NCBI RefSeq assembly: GCF_963678635.1
Contig: NC_087066.1
Coordinates: forward strand, 15,853,949 to 15,917,948
From: Symsagittifera roscoffensis
Taxonomy: Eukaryota; Xenacoelomorpha; Acoela; Convolutidae
Direction of reading: 5' to 3'
Length of the DNA stretch: 64,000 nucleotides
The translations under genes were made by a program, and so were the position numbers. The first letter of the stretch is position 1. Every line of letters starts with the position of its first letter. Below, piece by piece: positions 19,549-27,952 of this stretch. Under the pieces are notes generated by a model, which saw only the letters and a program-made list of their open reading frames with translations, had not been told where the DNA came from and did not search any database.

Positions 19549-22500
19549 ATGGGTTCTCTCGATGTTTTTGACCTCCTGGAACCTTTTCAAAAGTCTGCGT
19601 CTCTGATTTTGTTTCCCAAAACTGCTGTTGAAATCCCTCCAAGCCTATGGAACCAAATGAATTCCAACCAAAGAGAGCAAAAGCAAAAAACTCGTGGAAC
19701 AAACCAGACAAAACAAAGTACTGAACGCAAAGTACGATCATTTAATTTTGATTTGGACGAAGAATATTTCCAAGAAGCCAACGATCGGGAAGCAAAATCG
19801 CTATTTTTTGAGTACATTTTTGAGCAAAACGAGAACTTTTCGGAGAAATCAAGAACAATGACAGAGCAAGAATTGGAATCTAAACGTACGGGCAACATTC
19901 ATCAGATCGCGGACAATTTTTTTATCGTAAACTTTGTCTGTAATGAAGTCTATCCAGGAGATACCCAAGCAATGTTTAAAGATGGAATGGTTGAAAACAT
20001 TCTTCGGAAAGGAATTTCAGCGAACGGTGGGAGAACATACAACATTGTCGGATGCAGTAACTCTCAAGTTCAAAAACGATCCTTTTATTTCATGCTTGGC
20101 TCTGCCGAAGAATGTAAATCTGTCATAAATAAATTCATTCACGACTTATCAGCTTTGGAGAAGAAAGGAGTGGCAAAACGGACAAAATACATTGGGCTTT
20201 TGTTCACTGACTGTCAGTTTATTGTCAACTTACCTGAAGATGTAAAAATCCTGCTAACGATGGATGTTGAGCACAATAATTACAATTTCACAGACGGATG
20301 CGGGTTTATTTCCGTCGGTCTGGCTGACTGGATTTGGAAAAATGATCCAAACTTGAGAGAAAAGTGGAAACAAATTCCTAGCTTGTGGCAGGTTCGTTTT
20401 TATGGAGACGGCAAAATCTGTAAAGGAGTTTTAATAGTTGATTATAGAGCAGAAAACAAAATTAGCATAACTTTCAGAAGTTCACTAATTAAGGCCGCTG
20501 CTACAAAAAACGGTCCAGTTGAGAAATGTCTGAAATTTAAACTTGGAATTGTTTCAACTAGTCTAAATGCAAATTTTGGATGTTTGAACAAACAAGTAGT
20601 TGCGCTTCTCAGTGCGAATATTCCCTGTGAAAAGCTTCTTGAAATTCAAAACTCATATTTGAGCGATGTTAAAATGGCAAGAGAAGATCCTCTTTCGGCG
20701 CTCAAATGCTATTCTCGAGTCAAAAAAGTTGATTCGTTCGGAAGACTTTTGCAAGACCATCGCATTTCTGTTATACCTAGTTCGTTTGCAACACTGCCGC
20801 AAAATGTTGAAGTTGTCGCTAATAAGAAATTAAAAATCCCCTTAGCATGTGCGAGACTTCTAATGGGCGCGTCGTTTCCTGAAACGTTGAACAGCAATTT
20901 GAAAAATGGTGAATGTGTTGTTCTGAATGAGTTCGGAAACTTTGTCGAAGGCGATGTTGTCGTGTGCCGAAGCCCGTCCTATTCACCCGGTGACATTCGG
21001 GTGTTGCAGGGTGTCACACTACCCGCTGAGCATCCGGTCTCGAAATTGCGGAACGTTATTCTCTTCAGTACTTCAGGCGAAAGACCCGACCCAGACAAAA
21101 TGAGTGGGGGAGATCTGGACGGTGATTTGTACTTGGTCATTTGGGACAGAAGAATTCTAGAATACTCCGAAAAGTTACGTAACCTTGAAGCTGAACACTA
21201 CGAACCGCCTCCGAGCCAAACAACCCCATCTGCCGAAAATACAGAAGACTGGATTCGGTACGTTGCACTTTGGGAAAACTCAATGCTTGCCCAAATTGAC
21301 TCTTGCTTTTTCCAAATTGCCGGTGAAAAAGGAATTATTTCGCAAGACTGCCGTGATTTATGCGCCCTTTTTTCACGCGCAGTTGACCAACATCCTTCAG
21401 ATTTAGAACAGTTGAAACTATTTGTGTCGAAAGCGAGAAAGTTGGAAAATGGTCCGTTTGTTGAAAACGAATCGATGACGCCAATTTGGGAGAAAATGAT
21501 GAAAAATCAGCTAGAAACATTGGAAATTATTAAGCGTCGGAAAACTTATATGGATTTGTCCGATTGGAAAAAATTTTATTTTTCCTTGGCCAGCAAAAAA
21601 GCAGGAGAAATCGAACAAGTTTTGAACAACTTTGAAGTTCAAGCAGTTATGGCTAAGTTTGAAATTGAGAGGTTGAAAAAATCTTGGGTAATTCTGGTAA
21701 AAAACAATTTCCAACCGTCAGAAATGGTTGAAAAAGCGAAAGATGACAAAAACACTAGTCACGAAACTCAATGTTCTGAAGCTGATAAAATTAAATTTTT
21801 GTGTACGTATGATTGTACGGACACAACATGTGCTAAATCACATTCTGAAAAAATAGATTGGCATCAAATTTGGAAAAACACGATGACTCAAGAATTTGAC
21901 ATTTTCATTCAACCTGTTCGAGAAAAGATTGAAAAACTGAAATTAACCTTGACTGATCAAAAAAATAAACTCGAAAAACTGATTGATGATTACAATAAAA
22001 AAACTGAAAAAGTTACCAAGGAGGCAAATGACTTGAACAACAAATTCAACCTCTGTGCAGTTTTCATGACAAGAATGAAAAAATCAGAACAATCGAGAGT
22101 GAAAAAACTAATTATCATTGCAGATTTCGAAAGAGAACTCCAGCAAATTAGAGGTTTGGCTACACCCGGATTTTTCTCATCAATTTTTCGAGCTCTGGGA
22201 AATCTTTTTGCTCATACATTTTTCAATCGATCCAGAAATATTTCACTTGACGAAGAAATTTTGGTTGCACGATACACAAATTTGAACTATCGAAAAAACA
22301 GAGCCGAAACTACTCTTCTGTCTCTAATAGATGAAGAGAAGCAACAATTTGAAGACTTACGACAGAAACTGATGCCGGAATTTTTAATCCCCGATCAAGA
22401 TGTTGGTGCTTCTAATAACTATGTTTCATTCATATCGGATATCTTGAAAAGTACCAAAGATGAGATATTTAAACTATGGAAAAAGAAAAAATCAGAAATG

Positions 22501-25500
22501 CCAGAATTGTCCAAAGAAGTTTATAAAATAAGATCAAAATTACAGTCAAAAGTAAATCAAACGTCTGGAAAAATTGAAAAGTGGTTGGATCAAGTTAAAA
22601 AACTGAACGAAATGAAAATCCAAGCTGAAATACTTACAACGAAACCAAAAATTGAATCTACAGTTTTTTTCAGAAAACGGAGCAGCAAAGATAGAAGTCC
22701 GAAATTTCAAATCAATAAAAGCACGATACCTTCTCTCAGAGAATCATCATACAAAGTTTTTAGAAGATGTATAGAAAAACGTACCAATGAACTGAATATT
22801 ATAATTGCTACACTGAAAACGCTCCAGGGCACTCTTGAAATTAGGTTGAGCCGGGCTTATGATCCACTTCTTCACGAAACAACCAGTCGCGAAATAGAAC
22901 AAGAAACAATGACTGTCAACCCTTTCAACCTGGCCCTGTGCGCCTCGATAAACGAAGTGAATAGTCGTTATGAAATCTACGATAAATATAATTCCGAAAC
23001 ACGAGTTGCTCTGAATAGAGAATTGGAGATGTGCTTGCTTCGCGAAAAAAACCGCTGCCGGCGAGAAATAAGCAAAACGCCTCTGCCTATTTTTTCAAAG
23101 CGATTTGAATTAAAAGAAATTTTAAGTCACCACAACGCTGTGGTTGTTATCGCGGAAACAGGCAGCGGGAAAAGCACTCAAGTCCCGCAATACCTTGCCG
23201 ACGATCTGTTCCACGTTCTCGGAAAACCGATCGACTGCAAGTTTCCGAAAATCGCCTGTACCCAACCACGTCGAGTAGCTGCAACTTCCATTGCTCGGAG
23301 GGTTTGTTCTGAGTATTCGGGAAGCGTCGTCGTCGAATCATGCTCTAAAATCTCAGAAAGCAAACCGGAGAGAGTTTTCAACTCCAGTAAAGCCTCAATT
23401 GTCGCGTATCCCCTCTACAGGGCATCAGGGTCCGAAGAGCGATCGCTTAATGAAAATGATCGTCTCGGCTGGTACGAAAAATTGCCTAAGGATTCTGGCG
23501 CAGGAAGTCAACAACATAGCAAGCAATCGCCAACTTCGAACTCCGGGCGTTCAGGTACACCTGCAGAATTAGGGGGATGGGTCGGATTTCAAATTGGATC
23601 AACTGGCCAACCTTTGGAAGAGAGAAAAAATAGTAGGAAAGTTTCGAGTGGAACACGAATCGAGTTCGTAACTGAAGGTTTGCTGCGTAACAAACTCGAA
23701 ACACAGCCTGATTCAACTTGTTATGATTGCATCATAGTAGATGAAGCACACGAACGTGGGAACGACACAGATTTACTAATGGAGCGTCTTCGAAAAATGC
23801 TTCAGAAAGAGAATTGCAAGCTTAAAGTTGTAGTAATGTCTGCTTCTATTGACGAAAAGCAGTTCTCAGATTATTTCTTCGGCTGTCCTGTTTTGAAATG
23901 CGGGGGCAAAATGTATCCTGTGGATGTATACTATAGACCAATACGTGACAACTTGAACCTGGAAACTGAAACAGAAGATGAATATGAACGCGAACCTTCT
24001 GAAAAAAGTGACGAAAACTTTTCAAAGACACTGACCGAAATTGTTGTTCACGCTATTGATGTGTTATTCAAAGAAGTTGTTCCACAAGAAAGAGGAGACG
24101 TGCTTATTTTTCTTCCAGGAAAAAAAGAAATCCATTCGGCTGTTGATTTGATTCAAAAACGCGCTGAAAAAGAATTCAAGAATTCATCAGATTATGTAAG
24201 AAAAGTTATATGTTGCACAAATATAGCAGAAACTTCACTGACAATCCCAGGCATCAAGTTTGTAATAGACGCAGGTCTATCCAAAAGGATGAAATACCAC
24301 CACGAATTAAGAATAAGTGCTCTTGTGTTGCAAAACAACTCTAAAGCATCGGCTGAACAGCGCAAAGGCCGGGCTGGTAGGATCGAACATGGTTTCTGTT
24401 ACAGATTATGCTCCGAAGAAGATTTTGGAAAATTAAAAGACTTTGATGATCCGCAGTTAGTGCATTGTCCAATCGATGAACTTTACTTGGACGCTGTGAA
24501 AACTTTCGGGTCAATTGAGAACCTATGTTTAATGGACGATGCTCAACCTGACGTCGGATCTTTGCACTTCGCGCGCCAAAGATTGTTAAATCTAGGATTT
24601 ATTACAGAAAACAGGAGCGATTCATCCGTTGAAATTACTCAAGATGGAAAAAAGGCGCTAAGTTTTCGGGGTGAACTTTCACTCGAAGATGTACGAATGA
24701 TTATTTCGGCTAGCAATCACCCAATCCCAATTGTAAAACCAGCTCTTCAAATGGCAATTCTTACCAAAAATTATTCCGATTTAACGGTTAAAACTCCGCT
24801 TCAAGAAAACGAAGAGTCGCGGAGGATGCTTGAACGTCGAAATGTTTTTCTAGATGAACTCGGTGACTGTTTCACGTTGTTCAAACTGTACACAGTGTAT
24901 CATGATATTCGGAAACAGAGGAAAAATTGCGAAATGATTCCAACCAGAAAAATGTGGGCGCAAACAAAACTTCTTGGAGTGCAGAAATGGTGCGAAAATT
25001 TGGGACTTAGCTCAGAAGGTTTCAATTTTATTGACAAAACTGTAAATTCAGTTTACCAAAATTTAAAACGAAACAAAATGCTTGGCTCCACTTCCGAACA
25101 CTCATTTTTACCATTGAGTGCACTCAGAAAACCTCTTTTGGAGGTTTTAACTTCGGGGTATTTTCATAACATTGCGGAAATGCATGACGAGAAATTGATT
25201 GGTTGCGGATATTCCTTGATAACACCAGCACATATTGACAGACCAATGTGTAATACAGAAGACATTAACAATCAAAAGAATTTGTTTCCTTGCAGTCATA
25301 ATCACTTGGTAAAAGTCCACCTGGGAAAAAATTCTTCGATTATGCAACATGGAGATGTTGTCAACAATACGTATTTGGTGTACACAAATTTGAAAAAAAC
25401 ATCCGGTGGAAGAGTTTTCATGGAACAGGCATGTCGGGTCAACGCAGAAATTATTCTGGAATGTTCAAGCAAACGATGGCAAAGTTATTGCAAAATTTCA

Positions 25501-27426
25501 GAAAATATTTCCTGCGGAAACAAGCTGAAAACTTTTGTAACAAGAGAAACAAAAGAATTCATTGGTCCAGATATCCTTAAAAGTTTAGGAGTTAAAAAAG
25601 AATCATCTAAATTCAAAAAACATTTCGTTTATTTAAATAATTTGATTGAAAAATCTGGCGCCGAAATCAGGTTTCTTTTCGACTCGGGAAAAATTAGTGC
25701 TTACGGGTCTTCGTGTGAAGTTGTAAATGCCCTATACTATTCTCATTTGAATGAAGATATCGTTTTTGAAACGAATACGTTCAAATCGAGAGACATTCTG
25801 CTGAATTATCCTGCCAATCGGCCCATATGCTCTTTCAAAGGACCGGGGTTGTCTTTAGATAAAGATAACCTAAACTGCAGTCAGGTACAACTTGTCGAAA
25901 CTTGGGGCAATGTTCAGAGCTCTGTGCTGTTTTTCCGTAATATTCGAAAAACAGAAACTGATAAACTGATGCACTGTTTGCAAGAAATGCAAAGGAACTG
26001 TTTGGACAACGAGCCAGCTGAAACATTGGGAAAATTTGAAACTATTGCAATTTTTGACGACGCACAGAAAGTTCCCTGTTGTAAAATCAAATTTACGTCA
26101 AAAATATTTGCTGATCATGTGTGCAAAAGTTTTAAAAATGGCAATTTTGACTGGACACTTCGTTGCTGTTTTGATAATCGGGTCGAAATTCCTGTTTTTG
26201 ACACCAAAATTTATCCTTCTCTGTACAAAAACGCAAAAAAACTCAATGTGAAAGTTCGAGAGTTCGGTGGAAGAAAACGTTTTGCTTTGAGTCCTGAAAA
26301 TTGGCAAGAGCAGGATTGCGTTGGAAATTTGATGGCGATCCTAGCGGAAAATGGAACATTCGTAAGTAAAATTGTTCAAAATGTAGATTTTGGAATGCCA
26401 AGTTACCTAATTGATGAAACTAATGATTGCTTAAGAATTGTCGGCGAGAAAATTTGGAAAGAGTCAAAATTTCATAGTTTTAGAACTTATTTTCATTATA
26501 CAACTAACCCGTCAATCGAAATTTATGGCGATGACAAAGATGGAGTTTTCGAGGAGTTTGAAAAAGCCATTAAAAACTTACGAACTGACATACTTAATCG
26601 AAATTGTTCGTTTTTATACTGCACCGAAATTCAACTTTGTAGAAACCAATTTACTCTTCAATTACAGAATTTGACCAATTTGCGCAAAACTTTTCCTGAA
26701 GTCTCATTTACTGTTGATTCTGCCAGTCAATCGGACCGAGATCAAAGATTCCCGACTTTGAAAATTTCCACCCGAAATAGAACGCAAGGCGAAAAAGCAC
26801 ACGACGAAATTCTGAAAATTATTAAAGATGAAAAAAACTTGAGAGTTTTCAAAAACAGCTGCGGAAGAGCCTGCTGTCAATGTTTTAGAAAATTGCCTCT
26901 GCGATCAAAAATACGGAACCGAGAGCAAGGTGTTAACCACCAAATGAGAATAGAACTGGTCGAAACTCTTGCAAGTTTGACACTTTGCGGGTGTCTGTAT
27001 TGTTCATCGTGTCTCTTCAATACAACTTTGGAACAAATTCAAACTTACGAAAGTTTTCACGAGGATGGTTTGAAATGTACAAACATTTCAAACTACAGTG
27101 GTAAAACGTGTGGACAACTTATTTTAAATCGAGATTTACTGAGCATATTTGACAAAAAACACCAAAAATTTTTGAAAGCAATCCTGAAAGCGGCGTGGCG
27201 AGCAAATTTACAGCACTTTTCTTGGTCAAAAGGAAAAGATATTCGTATTATAGAGTGTCCATTTCCTGGTTGTCGAAAATTTTTATTGTCATCAGAAAAT
27301 TCGACAATAAAATGTGTGTTGAGATGTCCCTTATGCTTGAATTATTTTTGCCCCTGGTGTCAAAGCTTATTTCAAAATGAAATCTCTTTCAAACAACATG
27401 ACCTGAAAAAATGTTCAACAATATAG
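19549..27426 (+). CDS. RdRP - DEAH-box helicase - RING/IBR zinc-finger fusion protein (2625 aa)
   Basis: Start: first ATG after an in-frame TAA eleven bases upstream. Residues ~110-640 are a cellular (QDE-1/RDR/EGO-1 class) RNA-dependent RNA polymerase; catalytic D522-L-D-G-D526 is intact, preceded by S-P-G-D-I-R near 480. A C-x3-C-x4-C-x3-H cluster (C752-H765) follows, then coiled coil (~780-1190). Residues ~1190-1640 are a DEAH/RHA helicase: Walker A G-S-G-K1208-S-T, C-T-Q-P-R-R (1237), D1398-E-A-H1401, S-A-S (1431), T-N-I-A-E-T-S (~1555), Q1604-R-K-G-R-A-G-R1611; HA2- and OB-like regions run to ~2010. The C-terminus (C2438-C2622) is a RING/IBR cysteine module. Known roles: RdRPs make dsRNA in silencing, DEAH helicases remodel RNA, RBR modules ligate ubiquitin. 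The combined job is inferred. No introns are visible; AATAAA lies 57 bases past the stop. Confidence 0.95.
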   Translation: MGSLDVFDLLEPFQKSASLILFPKTAVEIPPSLWNQMNSNQREQKQKTRGTNQTKQSTERKVRSFNFDLDEEYFQEANDREAKSLFFEYIFEQNENFSEKSRTMTEQELESKRTGNIHQIADNFFIVNFVCNEVYPGDTQAMFKDGMVENILRKGISANGGRTYNIVGCSNSQVQKRSFYFMLGSAEECKSVINKFIHDLSALEKKGVAKRTKYIGLLFTDCQFIVNLPEDVKILLTMDVEHNNYNFTDGCGFISVGLADWIWKNDPNLREKWKQIPSLWQVRFYGDGKICKGVLIVDYRAENKISITFRSSLIKAAATKNGPVEKCLKFKLGIVSTSLNANFGCLNKQVVALLSANIPCEKLLEIQNSYLSDVKMAREDPLSALKCYSRVKKVDSFGRLLQDHRISVIPSSFATLPQNVEVVANKKLKIPLACARLLMGASFPETLNSNLKNGECVVLNEFGNFVEGDVVVCRSPSYSPGDIRVLQGVTLPAEHPVSKLRNVILFSTSGERPDPDKMSGGDLDGDLYLVIWDRRILEYSEKLRNLEAEHYEPPPSQTTPSAENTEDWIRYVALWENSMLAQIDSCFFQIAGEKGIISQDCRDLCALFSRAVDQHPSDLEQLKLFVSKARKLENGPFVENESMTPIWEKMMKNQLETLEIIKRRKTYMDLSDWKKFYFSLASKKAGEIEQVLNNFEVQAVMAKFEIERLKKSWVILVKNNFQPSEMVEKAKDDKNTSHETQCSEADKIKFLCTYDCTDTTCAKSHSEKIDWHQIWKNTMTQEFDIFIQPVREKIEKLKLTLTDQKNKLEKLIDDYNKKTEKVTKEANDLNNKFNLCAVFMTRMKKSEQSRVKKLIIIADFERELQQIRGLATPGFFSSIFRALGNLFAHTFFNRSRNISLDEEILVARYTNLNYRKNRAETTLLSLIDEEKQQFEDLRQKLMPEFLIPDQDVGASNNYVSFISDILKSTKDEIFKLWKKKKSEMPELSKEVYKIRSKLQSKVNQTSGKIEKWLDQVKKLNEMKIQAEILTTKPKIESTVFFRKRSSKDRSPKFQINKSTIPSLRESSYKVFRRCIEKRTNELNIIIATLKTLQGTLEIRLSRAYDPLLHETTSREIEQETMTVNPFNLALCASINEVNSRYEIYDKYNSETRVALNRELEMCLLREKNRCRREISKTPLPIFSKRFELKEILSHHNAVVVIAETGSGKSTQVPQYLADDLFHVLGKPIDCKFPKIACTQPRRVAATSIARRVCSEYSGSVVVESCSKISESKPERVFNSSKASIVAYPLYRASGSEERSLNENDRLGWYEKLPKDSGAGSQQHSKQSPTSNSGRSGTPAELGGWVGFQIGSTGQPLEERKNSRKVSSGTRIEFVTEGLLRNKLETQPDSTCYDCIIVDEAHERGNDTDLLMERLRKMLQKENCKLKVVVMSASIDEKQFSDYFFGCPVLKCGGKMYPVDVYYRPIRDNLNLETETEDEYEREPSEKSDENFSKTLTEIVVHAIDVLFKEVVPQERGDVLIFLPGKKEIHSAVDLIQKRAEKEFKNSSDYVRKVICCTNIAETSLTIPGIKFVIDAGLSKRMKYHHELRISALVLQNNSKASAEQRKGRAGRIEHGFCYRLCSEEDFGKLKDFDDPQLVHCPIDELYLDAVKTFGSIENLCLMDDAQPDVGSLHFARQRLLNLGFITENRSDSSVEITQDGKKALSFRGELSLEDVRMIISASNHPIPIVKPALQMAILTKNYSDLTVKTPLQENEESRRMLERRNVFLDELGDCFTLFKLYTVYHDIRKQRKNCEMIPTRKMWAQTKLLGVQKWCENLGLSSEGFNFIDKTVNSVYQNLKRNKMLGSTSEHSFLPLSALRKPLLEVLTSGYFHNIAEMHDEKLIGCGYSLITPAHIDRPMCNTEDINNQKNLFPCSHNHLVKVHLGKNSSIMQHGDVVNNTYLVYTNLKKTSGGRVFMEQACRVNAEIILECSSKRWQSYCKISENISCGNKLKTFVTRETKEFIGPDILKSLGVKKESSKFKKHFVYLNNLIEKSGAEIRFLFDSGKISAYGSSCEVVNALYYSHLNEDIVFETNTFKSRDILLNYPANRPICSFKGPGLSLDKDNLNCSQVQLVETWGNVQSSVLFFRNIRKTETDKLMHCLQEMQRNCLDNEPAETLGKFETIAIFDDAQKVPCCKIKFTSKIFADHVCKSFKNGNFDWTLRCCFDNRVEIPVFDTKIYPSLYKNAKKLNVKVREFGGRKRFALSPENWQEQDCVGNLMAILAENGTFVSKIVQNVDFGMPSYLIDETNDCLRIVGEKIWKESKFHSFRTYFHYTTNPSIEIYGDDKDGVFEEFEKAIKNLRTDILNRNCSFLYCTEIQLCRNQFTLQLQNLTNLRKTFPEVSFTVDSASQSDRDQRFPTLKISTRNRTQGEKAHDEILKIIKDEKNLRVFKNSCGRACCQCFRKLPLRSKIRNREQGVNHQMRIELVETLASLTLCGCLYCSSCLFNTTLEQIQTYESFHEDGLKCTNISNYSGKTCGQLILNRDLLSIFDKKHQKFLKAILKAAWRANLQHFSWSKGKDIRIIECPFPGCRKFLLSSENSTIKCVLRCPLCLNYFCPWCQSLFQNEISFKQHDLKKCSTI

Positions 27427-27482
27427 AGTTTGCGAAGAAAAAGAGTCACTTAAATTTAGTTATAAACCTATTGAATTTGTTA

Positions 27483-27488
27483 AATAAA
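27483..27488 (+). promoter_or_regulatory. Polyadenylation signal of the RdRP-helicase gene
   Basis: AATAAA 57 bases after the stop codon on the same strand, with a T-rich stretch behind it. This supports 27,426 as the true end of the protein and argues against a further 3' exon. Confidence 0.65.
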
Positions 27489-27952
27489 GTCAGGTTGGTT
27501 TTCAATATATATTTTCATTGGGTTTTAACGGGTTGCAGAAGAAGTTTCTCAGTACAAAAAAATGGTCACAGGATTTTTGTCTATAGTATTTTACCTGCAT
27601 TTTTCTATTTACGATTTCGAAAAAAAAGTTGAATAGTCTTAAAGATTCTTAGTTACAACTTTTTACAGTTTTCAAAAATCATCAATTTACCGAAATATCT
27701 TTTATTTTTGACAGAAAGATTTATTTTCAATTCTTTGTCTTTAGAACAATGCGTATCGAAACATTGAATTCACCAATCAGCCAAACAAAAAAACTGATAA
27801 AATCAGGGTGAAACTTTAGTTTTTTTGATTAACGTTTGATTTTGTCTTATTGTTCCGACTTTCAATACGAAAGTAACGGAAAATTTGTGCTCGGGTAGGG
27901 TTTTTTCTTCAGACAGATTTCGACTTTTTAAATAACCATTTTTGACCGAATT
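27489..27952. other. Non-coding spacer between the RdRP gene and the Polinton block
   Basis: AT-rich, stops in all frames. Nothing recognised. Confidence 0.5.
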
